Source of the DNA: Burkholderia sp. MS389
GTDB taxonomy: Bacteria > Pseudomonadota > Gammaproteobacteria > Burkholderiales > Burkholderiaceae
Length of the DNA stretch: 64,000 nucleotides
Assembly: GCF_016899425.1 (NCBI RefSeq)
Contig: NZ_CP045995.1
Location: 682,001 to 746,000 of the forward strand
Direction of reading: 5' to 3'
Each line of letters starts with the position of its first letter. Position 1 is the stretch's first letter. Under the pieces are notes generated by a model. The model had not been told where the DNA came from, ran no database searches, and saw only the letters and a list, made by a program, of their open reading frames with translations. The position numbers and the translations under genes were made by a program. Positions 41,942 to 51,921 of the stretch are shown piece by piece.

Positions 41942-42447
41942 CAGGCTTGCCTCTCGATCGGTTTTTCGGCCCAGAAGCCGGGTTTGTTGGGGCAATACGA
42001 AGGGATTACGAGGGTATCGGACACCACGCTGAACATTAATGCTTCTTCGTAAGTAATCACGACGTTGTCGACGATGCCGAGATACCACGCGCCGAGAATC
42101 GTCAATGCGAGCGATTCCTGGTCGGGATTCAGCGAGCCGGATGCGAGCGCACCGGCGAGTTGCGACAGGCTGTCGGCCGTCTTGAACGAGCCCTTCTGCA
42201 GCGCCTGCAGATAGCGCTCGCCGGTGACGCGGCTCAGCCCTTTCTTGCCGGTCAATGCTTCGGAAAGCGTCATGAACGTATCGAGCGGCGCGGTGGCCGG
42301 ATCGTCGGCCAGGGCCCGCAACGCCAGCGAGCCGGTGAGGCCCGCCGCCGTCAGCGCCAGTGCGCCCTGCAGCCATTGACGCCGCGTGATGCCGGTTACG
42401 GCTGCGTCGTTGTCACGACGCGATTGGGGGGTGTTGTCGTTGTGCAT
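41941..42447 (-). CDS. FAD-glucose dehydrogenase gamma subunit (Tat-exported hitchhiker chaperone)
   Basis: A 168-residue protein of the gluconate 2-dehydrogenase subunit 3 family; 168 is also the length of the B. cepacia FAD-GDH gamma subunit. The Tat signal TRRQWLQGALALTAAGLTG is near residue 21, and LADDPATAPLDTFM follows the likely cleavage site. Its job is to fold with and carry the alpha subunit across the membrane; it does not bind a cofactor visible here. First gene of the gamma-alpha-beta operon, read divergently from the alpha-2-macroglobulin gene over a 310-bp region. AGGAAA lies at the right distance before the ATG. Confidence 0.93.
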   Translation of the reverse strand: MHNDNTPQSRRDNDAAVTGITRRQWLQGALALTAAGLTGSLALRALADDPATAPLDTFMTLSEALTGKKGLSRVTGERYLQALQKGSFKTADSLSQLAGALASGSLNPDQESLALTILGAWYLGIVDNVVITYEEALMFSVVSDTLVIPSYCPNKPGFWAEKPIERQA

Positions 42448-42757
42448 GTTTCCTTCTCTCGAACACCGGATTCGGGAAAACCACGCTTGATATTTCTCAA
42501 ACATTGGCGCGGCCCTGAAATGTACGCGCACAAATCGGATCGAACAATCTTTTTATAGTCCATTAAATGTTCCGCAATCCGCGACAATCGATATTTCGCT
42601 GCAATTTTGTGTCGTCGGCGCGACAAATCTGCCGCGGGCACGCCCGTGTCGCGCGCCGACCACACACTGCACCTGCACGCCGTGCTGCGCGCGCGCGGCG
42701 GTCGGTTAGAATCCCGTGCAATCAAACAGAAAGCTTCCCTCCGAGGGCAATCGAGCG
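42448..42757. other. Divergent promoter region, dehydrogenase operon and alpha-2-macroglobulin
   Basis: No gene. An AT-rich block lies at about 42,530-42,610 between the two starts and probably holds one or both promoters; I see no clean hexamer pair or strong palindrome. The in-frame upstream extension of the right-hand gene from 42716 was considered and rejected for lack of a ribosome binding site. Confidence 0.4.
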
Positions 42758-45700
42758 ATGAAGCAGCACGACAAGCACAACAAAGAAACGAACCACACCC
42801 ACCACACGACCCGGCTGCTCTGGCGCATCGGCGCCGTCGCGGCGCTCGGCGGCGCCGCCGCGCTGTCGCTGCATGCTGGCGCGGCGCGCACGGTGAGCGT
42901 GTCGCCGCAAGGCACCGTCACCGAAGTCCGGCAGAGCGTCGTGAAGTTCGACGAACCGATGGTCGCGTTCGGCTCGGCCTCTGCGCCGAATCCGGCGCGC
43001 GTGACCTGCAACGATTCGACGGCCGCGCGCGGCTCGGGCCACTGGCTCGACGACAAGACCTGGGTTTACGATTTCGAAAGCGACCTGCCGCCCGGCGTAC
43101 GCTGCTCGGTCGCGCTCAACGACACGCTGCGCTCGGTCGCCGGCAATGCGGTCAGCGGCCCGCGTCGCTTCACGTTCCAGACGGGCGGCCCGTTCCCGGT
43201 GTCGGTGCGCCCCGGCTCCCGCGAGATCGAGGAGCGGCAGGTCTTCGTGATGAAGCTGAACGGCCCGGCCGAGCCGCGTTCGGCGCTCGCGAACATCTGG
43301 TGCGAAGCGGCCGGCATCGGCAACCGCATTCCCGTCACGGCGGCCGACGACGAGACGCGCAACGCGCTGCTCGATCATTTCGGGCTGAAGAAGGAGGCCG
43401 CGCGCGTGCTGACGCTGTCGTGCTCGCAGGCGCTGCCGGCGAGCGCGAAGATGCAGCTCGTGTACGGCAAGGGCGTCGCGAGCCCGAGCGGCATCGCGAA
43501 CGAAACCGAACGACGCTTCGATTTCACCGTGCGCGCACCGTTCGCGGCGAGCTTCTCGTGCGAACGCGAGAACGCGAAGGCGCCCTGCACGCCGCTGCGC
43601 CCGCTCACGCTGTCGTTCAACGCGCCGATCGCGCGCAAGCAGGCCGAAGCGATCAAGCTGCGCGGCCCCGACGGTTCGCTGTCGCCGACCTTCGCGGCCG
43701 ACGATCACAGCGAGGAAGTGACGACCGTCACGTTCAACCCGCCGCTGCCCGCGCAGGCGGCTCTCACCGTCGAGCTGCCGTCGGGCCTGCACGACGTGAC
43801 CGACCGGCCGCTGTCCAACGCGGACCTGTTCCCGCTCGCGACGCGCACCGCGCCGATGCCGCCGCTCGCGAAATTCTCGTCGGGCACCTTCGGAATCGTC
43901 GAGCGCTTCGCCGAGCCCGGCACGCCCGCGCTGGTGCCCGTCACGCTGCGCAACGTCGAGGCCGACCTGCATATCGCGGGCCTCAACGCGGGCGGCGCGC
44001 AATTCGCGAACCTGAAGGTCGAGAACGACACCGCGATCCGCCAATGGATGCGCACCGTCGATCGCTTCGACAACTGGTCGATGACGGCCGGCTCGGTCGA
44101 CGACCAGATTCCCGGCCTGCTGGAGCGCAAGGGGCAACGCCCGGTCTACGTGCCGCTCGAGGCCGGCGAAAAGCAGCCCGCGCCGAAGAACCGCCGTATC
44201 GACGTGCGCTCGCTGTCGCTGCTCGCGGGCGAGCCCGGCGCGCAGGTGCTGACGCTGCCGAAGGCCGATCCGAAAGCGCTGCGCCCGTTCGAAGTGGTCG
44301 GCGTGCCGATCGAGAAACCTGGCTTCTACGTGCTCGAACTCGCGTCGCCCGCGCTCGGCCGCTCGCTGCTCGCGAAGCCGTCGAGCATGTACGTGCGCAC
44401 CGCCGTGCTCGTCACGAACCTCGGCGTGCACCTGAAACAGGGCCGCGAAAACAACCTCGTGTGGGTCACGACGCTCGACAAGGGCAAGCCGGTGCCGAAT
44501 GCGCAGATCCGCGTGTCGGACTGCAACGGCGACGAAATCGCGGCCGGCAAGACCGACGCGCAGGGCCTGCTGAAGATCGACGGACCGTTCGAGCCGAAGC
44601 GCGAATGCAGCTCGTCGGAACAGCGCTTTAGCGACTACTTCGTGTCGGCGCGCGTCGACGATCCGAAGACGGGCCCCGACATGGCGTTCGTCAGCTCGGG
44701 CTGGAACCGCGGGATCGAATCGTGGCGCTTCAACGTGCCGACCGACACCGACAGCGCGCCGACCGTGCGCGCGCATACGGTGTTCGACCGCACGCTGCTG
44801 CGCGCCGGCGAAACCGTGTCGATGAAGCATTTCATCCGCACCGAGACGCTGCAGAGCCTCGCGTTCCCGTCGCAATACCCGACGCGCGTGACGATCCGCC
44901 ATCTCGGCACCGGCCAGACGTACAAACTGCCGCTCACGTGGGCGGCCGACCACAGCGCGGATTCGCAGTTCACGCTGCCGGCCGCCGCGAAGCTCGGCGA
45001 ATACAGCGTCGAGCTCGAAGGCGGCCCGGACGATGCGCCGAGCGCCACCTACTACAGCGGCAGCTTCCGCGTCGAGGCGTTCCGCCTGCCGGTGCTGAAA
45101 GGCTCGATCGGCGCGCGCGACGCGCAGAAGAGCCCGCTCGTCGCCGTGAAGGAAGCGCCGCTCGCGGTGCAGATCGACTACGTGTCGGGCGGCGGCGCAT
45201 CGAACCTGCCCGTGCAGGTGTCGGCGCTGATGAAGTGGGCATCGCCGCCGTTCGCGGATCGTTTCGAGGATTTCAGCTTCACGCCGTATCGCCCCGACAC
45301 GAGCGACGGCAATGCCGACGACGATGCGCAGGACGGCGACAACGCGTCGGCGGCGGCGTCGAGCAACGATCCCGACGCGACGAAGCTGATCGCCGACAAG
45401 CTGCCGCTGACGCTCGACCGCAACGGCGCGGGCTCGGTCACGCTCAAGGGCCTGCCCGACGTCGACGCACCGAAGCGTATCGCGCTGGAGGCGACGTTCG
45501 CGGACCCGAACGGCGAAGTGCAGACGATCCGCGGCGACACGATCCTGTGGCCGGCCGCGGTGGTGGCCGGCATCAAGGCCGGCCGCTGGGTGTCGGTCGG
45601 CCAGCGCGTGCCGGTGCAGGCGCTGGCGGTCGACCTGCAGGGCAAGCCGCGCGCGTCGGTGCCGATCGAGATCAAGGGCGTCGCGCGCATCACGACGTCG

Positions 45701-48700
45701 TCGCGCAAGCGGATGGTCGGCGGCTTCTATGCGTACGACAACAAGAGCGATACGCGCGACCTCGGCGTGCTGTGCTCGGGCAAGACCGACGACAAGGGCC
45801 GCATGGCCTGCGACGCGACGCTCGAGCAGGCCGGCAACGTGCAACTGATCGCGGTCGCGAAGGACGGCGACGGCCGAACGTCGAATGCGTCGACGTCGGT
45901 ATGGGTCACGCGCGAGGACGAGCTCTGGTTCGGCGGCGACAACACCGACCGGATCGACGTGATCCCCGAGAAAACGTCGTACGAACCGGGCGAAACGGCC
46001 CGCTTCCAGGTGCGCATGCCGTTCCGCTACGCGACCGCGCTCGTCGCGGTCGAGCGCGGCGGCGTGATGGAAACGCACATCGTCGAGCTGAACGGCAAGA
46101 ACCCGACCGTCGACCTGAAGGTCGGCGAATCGTGGGGGCCGAACGTCTACGTGTCGGTACTCGCGCTGCGCGGGCGGATTCGCGAGGTGCCGTGGTACTC
46201 GTTCTTCACGTGGGGCTGGAAGGCGCCGGTCGAATGGGCGCGCGCGTTCTGGCGCGAAGGCCGCCACTATGAGGCGCCGACCGCGTTCGTCGACCTGTCG
46301 AAGCCCGCGTTCCGCTATGGCCTCAGCGAGATCAAGGTCGGCACGGGCGTTCATCGCCTCGGCGTGACCGTGACGACCGACGCGACCCGCTACACGGTAC
46401 GCAGCAAGGCGCAGGCGCACGTGAAGGTCACGCTGCCGAACGGTCAGCCGGCACCGGCCGGCACGCAGATTGCGATCGCGGCCGTCGACGAGGCGCTGCT
46501 CGAACTGATGCCGAACAACAGCTGGGACCTGCTCGACGCGATGCTGCGCCGGCGCGCGTACGGCGTCGAGACGGCCACCGCGCAGATGGAAATCGTCGGC
46601 CGCCGCCACTTCGGCCGCAAAGCCGTGCCGGCCGGCGGCGGGGGCGGCAGCGCACCGACCCGCGAGCTGTTCGACACGCTGCTGCTGTGGAACCCGCGCG
46701 TGACGCTCGACGCGAACGGCAGCGCAACCGTCGAGGTGCCGCTGAACGACGCGCTCACGCGCTTCCGGATCGTCGCGATCGCGGCGGTCGGCCCCGACCG
46801 TTTCGGCACGGGCAGCACGTCGATCCGCAGCACGCAGGATCTGCAACTGATCTCCGGCCTGCCGCCGCTCGTGCGCGAAGGCGACGCGTTCCGTGCGCAG
46901 GTCACGCTGCGCAACACGACCGACCGCGCGATGCAGGTCGTCGTGACGCCGCGCGTGACAGGCCTCGACGTCGCACCGCAAACCGTGTCGCTGGCCGCGA
47001 ATGCGGCGACCGAGGTCGCGTGGACGATCACCGTGCCCGAACAGGCGCTCGATGCGGCCGGTGCGCTGAACTGGCGCATCGAGGCGGCCGAGCAAGGCGG
47101 CAAGCGCGCGTCCGACGCGCTGGCCGTCGCGCAGAAGGTCGTGCCCGCGCTGCCGGTGACCGTGCAGCAGGCGACGCTCGCGCAGGTCGACGGCACGCTG
47201 ACGGTGCCCGTCGCGGCCCCGGCCGGCGCTGTGAGCAACGCACAAGGCGTGCCGCGCGGCGGCATCGCCGTGTCGCTGCAGTCGAAGCTCGCCGACGGCC
47301 TGCCCGGCGTGCGGCGCTGGTTCGAACGCTATCCGTATCGCTGCCTCGAACAGCAGACGTCGCGTGCGATCGGGCTGCGCGACCCCGCGCAATGGCAGGC
47401 GCTGATCGCGCGCATGCCCGTCTATCTCGACAGCGACGGGCTGGCGAGCTACTTCCCGCCGTCGTCCGACGATTCGCATCATGGCAGCCCGACGCTGTCG
47501 TCGTATCTTCTCGTGGTGTCCGACGAAGCCAGCCGCCTCGATCCGCGCTTCGCGCTGCCGGAAGACCTGCGCACGCAGCTCGAGGCCGGGCTCGCGCGCT
47601 TCGTCGACGGCCGCCTCGAGCGCAACGCGTGGGCGCCGCGCCAGGATCGCGACCTGCGCAAGCTCGCCGCGATCGAGGCGCTGTCGCGCTACGGCGCCGC
47701 GCAGGGCCGCATGCTCGGTTCGATCGAGATCGCGCCGAACCAGTGGCCGACCTCGGCGGTGATCGACTATCACGCGATCCTCACGCGCGTGAAGGACATC
47801 CCGCAACGCGACGAGAAACGCGCGCAGGTCGACCAGATCCTGCGGGCGCGCCTGACTTACCAGGGCACGCAACTCGTGTTCTCGACCGCGCGCGACGACG
47901 ACCTGTGGTGGCTGATGACCAGCAACGAGACCAACGCCGCGCGCCTCGCGCTGGAATTCGCGGGCGACCCGGCATGGAAGGACGAAATGCCGCGCGTGAC
48001 CGCCGGCCTGCTCGCGCTGCAACGTCAAGGCGCATGGCAGACGACGACGTCGAACGCACTCGGCCTGCTCGCAGTCGAGCGCTTCTCGCGGACCTACGAG
48101 AGCACGCCGGTCGCCGGCGCGACGAAGGTGGCGCTGGGCGGCGACGAGCGTTCGATCTCGTGGTCGCAAGCGGCATCGGCCGCGCCCGCCGATGCGCCTG
48201 CGTCGGCCACGCCGGCGACCCGCGCGGCCGCCGCGCGCAGCGTGCTGATGCCGTGGCCGCGTGCGTCGCAGGGGCCGGCCACGCTGTCGGTCACGCAGGA
48301 CGGCACGGGCCGCCCGTGGGCCACGGTCGAAAGCCTCGCGGCGGTGCCGCTGCGCGCGCCGTTCGCGGCCGGCTACCGGATCACGAAAACCGTCACGCCC
48401 GTGTCGCCAGCCGTCAAGGGTGTGCTCACGCGCGGCGACGTCGTGCGCGTCCATCTCGACATCGACGCGCAGAGCGACATGACGTGGGTCGCCGTCAACG
48501 ATCCGATTCCGGCCGGCGCGACGATCCTCGGGTCGGGCCTCGGCCGCGATTCCGAAGCCGCGACGCAGGGCGAGAAAACCCCCGACGGCGCGTGGCCGGC
48601 GTTCATCGAGCGCGACTTCGACGGCTATCGCGCGTACTACGACTATTTGCCGAAGGGCAAATTCTCGGTCGAGTACACGGTGCGGCTGAACAACGTCGGC

Positions 48701-48808
48701 ACGTTCGGATTGCCGCCGACGCGCGTCGAGGCGCTGTATGCGCCGTCCGTGTACGGTTTGTGGCCGAACCCGCCGATGACCGTGAAGCCGGCCGACGCGG
48801 GCAAGTAA
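42758..48808 (+). CDS. Bacterial alpha-2-macroglobulin (YfhM-type, thioester-containing)
   Basis: A 2016-residue exported protein. A membrane-anchor or signal helix (LLWRIGAVAALGGAAALSL) follows a His-rich tail, with no lipobox Cys, unlike E. coli YfhM. The thioester motif CLEQ begins at residue 1529 within YPYRCLEQQTSRAIGL, so it can covalently trap attacking proteases; WNPRVTLDANGSATVEVPLND near residue 1312 and FRIVAIAAVGPDRFGTGS are the conserved macroglobulin C3-like segments. The expected role is protection of the periplasm from proteases. It is followed 11 bp later by pbpC, the standard partner. The ATG at 42758 has GAGGG about 11 nt upstream; an ATG at 42716 is possible. Confidence 0.92.
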   Translation: MKQHDKHNKETNHTHHTTRLLWRIGAVAALGGAAALSLHAGAARTVSVSPQGTVTEVRQSVVKFDEPMVAFGSASAPNPARVTCNDSTAARGSGHWLDDKTWVYDFESDLPPGVRCSVALNDTLRSVAGNAVSGPRRFTFQTGGPFPVSVRPGSREIEERQVFVMKLNGPAEPRSALANIWCEAAGIGNRIPVTAADDETRNALLDHFGLKKEAARVLTLSCSQALPASAKMQLVYGKGVASPSGIANETERRFDFTVRAPFAASFSCERENAKAPCTPLRPLTLSFNAPIARKQAEAIKLRGPDGSLSPTFAADDHSEEVTTVTFNPPLPAQAALTVELPSGLHDVTDRPLSNADLFPLATRTAPMPPLAKFSSGTFGIVERFAEPGTPALVPVTLRNVEADLHIAGLNAGGAQFANLKVENDTAIRQWMRTVDRFDNWSMTAGSVDDQIPGLLERKGQRPVYVPLEAGEKQPAPKNRRIDVRSLSLLAGEPGAQVLTLPKADPKALRPFEVVGVPIEKPGFYVLELASPALGRSLLAKPSSMYVRTAVLVTNLGVHLKQGRENNLVWVTTLDKGKPVPNAQIRVSDCNGDEIAAGKTDAQGLLKIDGPFEPKRECSSSEQRFSDYFVSARVDDPKTGPDMAFVSSGWNRGIESWRFNVPTDTDSAPTVRAHTVFDRTLLRAGETVSMKHFIRTETLQSLAFPSQYPTRVTIRHLGTGQTYKLPLTWAADHSADSQFTLPAAAKLGEYSVELEGGPDDAPSATYYSGSFRVEAFRLPVLKGSIGARDAQKSPLVAVKEAPLAVQIDYVSGGGASNLPVQVSALMKWASPPFADRFEDFSFTPYRPDTSDGNADDDAQDGDNASAAASSNDPDATKLIADKLPLTLDRNGAGSVTLKGLPDVDAPKRIALEATFADPNGEVQTIRGDTILWPAAVVAGIKAGRWVSVGQRVPVQALAVDLQGKPRASVPIEIKGVARITTSSRKRMVGGFYAYDNKSDTRDLGVLCSGKTDDKGRMACDATLEQAGNVQLIAVAKDGDGRTSNASTSVWVTREDELWFGGDNTDRIDVIPEKTSYEPGETARFQVRMPFRYATALVAVERGGVMETHIVELNGKNPTVDLKVGESWGPNVYVSVLALRGRIREVPWYSFFTWGWKAPVEWARAFWREGRHYEAPTAFVDLSKPAFRYGLSEIKVGTGVHRLGVTVTTDATRYTVRSKAQAHVKVTLPNGQPAPAGTQIAIAAVDEALLELMPNNSWDLLDAMLRRRAYGVETATAQMEIVGRRHFGRKAVPAGGGGGSAPTRELFDTLLLWNPRVTLDANGSATVEVPLNDALTRFRIVAIAAVGPDRFGTGSTSIRSTQDLQLISGLPPLVREGDAFRAQVTLRNTTDRAMQVVVTPRVTGLDVAPQTVSLAANAATEVAWTITVPEQALDAAGALNWRIEAAEQGGKRASDALAVAQKVVPALPVTVQQATLAQVDGTLTVPVAAPAGAVSNAQGVPRGGIAVSLQSKLADGLPGVRRWFERYPYRCLEQQTSRAIGLRDPAQWQALIARMPVYLDSDGLASYFPPSSDDSHHGSPTLSSYLLVVSDEASRLDPRFALPEDLRTQLEAGLARFVDGRLERNAWAPRQDRDLRKLAAIEALSRYGAAQGRMLGSIEIAPNQWPTSAVIDYHAILTRVKDIPQRDEKRAQVDQILRARLTYQGTQLVFSTARDDDLWWLMTSNETNAARLALEFAGDPAWKDEMPRVTAGLLALQRQGAWQTTTSNALGLLAVERFSRTYESTPVAGATKVALGGDERSISWSQAASAAPADAPASATPATRAAAARSVLMPWPRASQGPATLSVTQDGTGRPWATVESLAAVPLRAPFAAGYRITKTVTPVSPAVKGVLTRGDVVRVHLDIDAQSDMTWVAVNDPIPAGATILGSGLGRDSEAATQGEKTPDGAWPAFIERDFDGYRAYYDYLPKGKFSVEYTVRLNNVGTFGLPPTRVEALYAPSVYGLWPNPPMTVKPADAGK

Positions 48809-48819
48809 CCGGGCAAGCG

Positions 48820-51072
48820 ATGATCGATCTGGCTTTGCCGCGGCCGGCGCGTTTCGCCGGCCGCGTATTCGTCGCCGTCGTGCTGGCCGCGCCGCTCGTC
48901 GCGCATGCGCTGCCCGGCTACGACGACGTGCGCCGCAACTGGCGCAGCTCCGACTGGGTGCTGCTCGCGCGCGACGGCACGCCGCTGCAGCGTACGCGCA
49001 TCGACCGCACCGAACGGCGCGGCGACTGGGTGTCGCTCGCCGACGTATCGCCCGCGTTCCGCGAGGCGATCGTCGTGTCCGAGGACAAGCGCTTCTACGA
49101 ACACAGCGGCGTCGACTGGCGCGGGATTGCCGGCGCGGCATGGGGCAACCTGTGGAACGAGCGCACGCGCGGCGCGTCGACCGTGACGATGCAGCTCGCG
49201 GGCCTGCTCAGCGATTCGCCGCGCCGCTCGGGCCAGCGCTCGCTGCCGCAAAAGGCCACGCAGGCCGTGAACGCGCTGTGGCTCGAACGCAGCTGGCGCA
49301 AGGACCAGATCCTCGAGGCGTACCTGAACCTGGTGCCGTTTCGCGGCGAGACGATCGGGCTCGGCGCGCTGTCGCAGGTGCTGTTCGGCAAGGCGCCGTC
49401 GGGCCTCGACGCGCGCGAGGCCGCGATCGCCGCCGCACTCGTGCGTGCGCCCAACGCGGCGCCCGCGAAGATCGCCGAACGCGCGTGCCGGATCCTGCGC
49501 GACATGCAGGCCGCGCAGGCGTGCGCATCGCTCGACGGCTACGTGCAGCTCGTCACCGCGCGCCCGGCCAACGCCGTACGCGACGACGGCGCCGCCCTCG
49601 CCCCGCATTTCGCGCGACGCATCGCGGCCGAGGTCAAGCCGGCGGCCGGCGCGCAGATCCGCACGACGCTCGATGCGCCGCTGCAGCGCTTCGCGCGCGA
49701 CACGCTGATGCGCGCGCTGACCGAACTGAACGCACCCGCGCATCGGCGCAACGTGCAGGACGGCGCGGTCGTCGTGATCGACAACGCGACCGGCGAGATC
49801 CGCGCGTGGGTTGGCTCGTCGGGGGCGCTGTCGAGCGCGCGCGACGTCGATGCCGTGCTCGCGCCGCGCCAGGCCGGCTCGACGCTCAAGCCGTTCCTCT
49901 ATGCGCAGGCGATCGACGAGAAGCGGCTGACTGCCGCGTCGCTGCTCGACGACGCGCCGATCAACCTCGCCGCCGGCGGCGGCCTCTACATTCCGCAGAA
50001 CTACGACAAGGATTTCAAGGGCTGGGTGAGCGTGCGCAGCGCGCTCGGCGGCTCGCTGAACGTGCCGGCCGTGCGCACGCTGGTGCTCGTCACGCCGCAC
50101 CGCTTCGCGCGCACGCTGACCGCGCTCGGCCTGCCGCTCGCGCAGGAAGGCGATTACTACGGCTTCAGCCTGGCGCTCGGGAGTGCGGACGTCACGCTGC
50201 TGTCGCTGACCAATGCATACCGCGCGCTCGCGAACGGCGGCGTCGCGCGCAAGGTCGTCGACCTGCCCGCCACGGCGCCGACGCCGGCATCCGGCGCATC
50301 CGGCGCCTCGGCGCCCGCGCGGATGGACGCCGGCACGCGCGTGTTCAGCGACGCGGCCAGCTTCGTCGTCACCGACATCCTGTCCGACAACAACGCACGC
50401 GTGCGCACGTTCGGCTTCGACAACCCGCTCGCGACGCGCTTCTTCTCGGCGGTCAAGACCGGCACGAGCAAGGACATGCGCGACAACTGGACGATCGGTT
50501 TCACGTCGCGCTATACGGTCGGCGTGTGGGTCGGCAATGCGGACGGCTCGCCGATGTGGGACGTGTCGGGCGTCACGGGCGCGTCGCCCGTGTGGTCGGC
50601 CGTCGTCGGCTACCTGCATCGCGACCTGCCGAGCCGTGCGCCGCGTGCGCCGGCCGGCGTCGAGACGCGCCGCATCGCGTTCGAGCGCGACATCGAGCCG
50701 GCCCGCAACGAATGGTTCATCGCGGGCACGGCGGTCGACACGATCCGGCTCGCGGCGCCCGTCGCGCCAGGCAAGGACGGTGCGCGTGCGCCGCTGACGA
50801 TCGGCGCGCCGACCGACGGCACGATCTTCGCGATCGACCCCGACATTCCGCCGAAGAACCAGCGGATCTGGTTCGAGCGATCGGCCGGGCACGCGACGAA
50901 GTTCGCGTGGCGGCTCGACGACAAGGTGATCGGCCATGCCGATCGCGTCGCGTGGCTGCCGTGGCCGGGCCGACACCGGCTCGAACTCGTCGATGCGCGC
51001 GGCAACGTCGCCGACGCGATCGGCTTCGAGGTGCGCGGCGCGTTCGCGAAGCCGGGTGCGCGCAAGCGCTGA
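48820..51072 (+). CDS. pbpC: Penicillin-binding protein 1C
   Basis: A 750-residue bifunctional peptidoglycan synthase. The glycosyltransferase (GT51) domain has the catalytic Glu88 in EDKRFYEHSGVDWRGI and RGASTVTMQLAG near residue 124. The transpeptidase domain has the nucleophile Ser354 in GSTLKPFLYA (SxxK), SLN near residue 415, and KTGTS at 546. A biPBP_C-type beta domain ends the protein. The N-terminus has one hydrophobic helix (FVAVVLAAPLVAHAL) anchoring it in the inner membrane. With the upstream alpha-2-macroglobulin it forms the conserved yfhM-pbpC pair thought to repair peptidoglycan and block proteases when the outer layer is breached. Confidence 0.95.
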   Translation: MIDLALPRPARFAGRVFVAVVLAAPLVAHALPGYDDVRRNWRSSDWVLLARDGTPLQRTRIDRTERRGDWVSLADVSPAFREAIVVSEDKRFYEHSGVDWRGIAGAAWGNLWNERTRGASTVTMQLAGLLSDSPRRSGQRSLPQKATQAVNALWLERSWRKDQILEAYLNLVPFRGETIGLGALSQVLFGKAPSGLDAREAAIAAALVRAPNAAPAKIAERACRILRDMQAAQACASLDGYVQLVTARPANAVRDDGAALAPHFARRIAAEVKPAAGAQIRTTLDAPLQRFARDTLMRALTELNAPAHRRNVQDGAVVVIDNATGEIRAWVGSSGALSSARDVDAVLAPRQAGSTLKPFLYAQAIDEKRLTAASLLDDAPINLAAGGGLYIPQNYDKDFKGWVSVRSALGGSLNVPAVRTLVLVTPHRFARTLTALGLPLAQEGDYYGFSLALGSADVTLLSLTNAYRALANGGVARKVVDLPATAPTPASGASGASAPARMDAGTRVFSDAASFVVTDILSDNNARVRTFGFDNPLATRFFSAVKTGTSKDMRDNWTIGFTSRYTVGVWVGNADGSPMWDVSGVTGASPVWSAVVGYLHRDLPSRAPRAPAGVETRRIAFERDIEPARNEWFIAGTAVDTIRLAAPVAPGKDGARAPLTIGAPTDGTIFAIDPDIPPKNQRIWFERSAGHATKFAWRLDDKVIGHADRVAWLPWPGRHRLELVDARGNVADAIGFEVRGAFAKPGARKR

Positions 51073-51093
51073 GGCGGTGAGGCGGTGAGGCGG
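51070..51093 (+). repeat. 8-bp tandem repeat at the pbpC stop
   Basis: TGAGGCGG occurs three times in direct succession and the first TGA is the pbpC stop codon. Copy number changes downstream of the stop would not alter the protein. Confidence 0.85.
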
Positions 51094-51203
51094 TCTTATC
51101 GGCCGGCCGTATTCGCTTTCCCCGGATCACGACATAGAATGACAACAGCGCCGCATTCCCCCACGCGCACCGGTTGCCTCATTCTCTCGGATTGCCCGCG
51201 ACC

Positions 51204-51893
51204 ATGAACATTCGCCTTACGCGCTTCACCCGCCCCGCGCTGGGCGTTTTGTGCGTCGCAACGCTCGCCGCCCTCCCCGCCTGCAACGGCGAGGCCTGCT
51301 TCGGCGTCGACGCGTGCTTCAACGACAACACGCAAACCGTCTCGCTGTCGGGCACGGCCGCGACGGGCGACGCGCTCGCGAGCGCGCAAGTCACGGTCAA
51401 CTGCGCGGCGGGCTCGGCAACGACGCTGACGGACGGCGGCGGCAACTACCATGTGACGCTCAACGCGGCGCTGCCATGCGTGATCACCGTGGCGTCGGGC
51501 GGCGCGAGCCTGCATTCGCTCGCCTATGCGGGCGGCACCTTCAACACGGCGCCCGAGACCGAGCTGATGCTCGTCTATCTCGCGGCGCAACTCGGGACGA
51601 ACACGGCCGGGCTGATCGGCAATTTCCAGGGCACCCTGCGCTACCAGCGGGCGATGAACAGCCCGGACACCGTGCAGGCCGCGCAATCGGCCGTGGTGAC
51701 GAACCTGCAGCAGCGCTATGCGGTCACGCTCGCCGCGCCGGCGTTCCTGACCACGTCGTTCGTGGTCGGGCAACCGGGCGTCGACAGCGATCTCGTCGCG
51801 CTGGGCAAAGCCGGGGCGATCGATTCGAACGGACTGCCGGATCCGGTGGCCGTGTCGCTGTTGCAGCAGGCCGGGGCCGCCCATCCGCTGTAA
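51204..51893 (+). CDS. Predicted lipoprotein with a carboxypeptidase-regulatory-like domain
   Basis: A 229-residue protein. The N-terminus has a hydrophobic signal (RPALGVLCVATLAALPAC) ending in a lipobox LPAC near residue 27, so it is a lipoprotein. The segment VSLSGTAATGDALASAQVTVNCAAGSATTLTDGGGNYHVTL, in two parts, resembles an Ig-like carboxypeptidase-regulatory repeat. I do not recognise a family with known function. Several Cys follow the lipobox (NGEACFGVDACF). The ATG at 51204 is used; an upstream in-frame Met would put charged residues before the signal. It stands alone, downstream of pbpC. Confidence 0.75.
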   Translation: MNIRLTRFTRPALGVLCVATLAALPACNGEACFGVDACFNDNTQTVSLSGTAATGDALASAQVTVNCAAGSATTLTDGGGNYHVTLNAALPCVITVASGGASLHSLAYAGGTFNTAPETELMLVYLAAQLGTNTAGLIGNFQGTLRYQRAMNSPDTVQAAQSAVVTNLQQRYAVTLAAPAFLTTSFVVGQPGVDSDLVALGKAGAIDSNGLPDPVAVSLLQQAGAAHPL

Positions 51894-51921
51894 GCGATGC
51901 GAGGGGGACGAGAATCGACCG

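Noticed and set aside
42722-49141. A 2139-codon open frame antisense to the alpha-2-macroglobulin gene
   Set aside because: Arg- and His-dominated composition, no domains, and complete overlap with a well-supported gene; a common artefact of high-GC codon bias.
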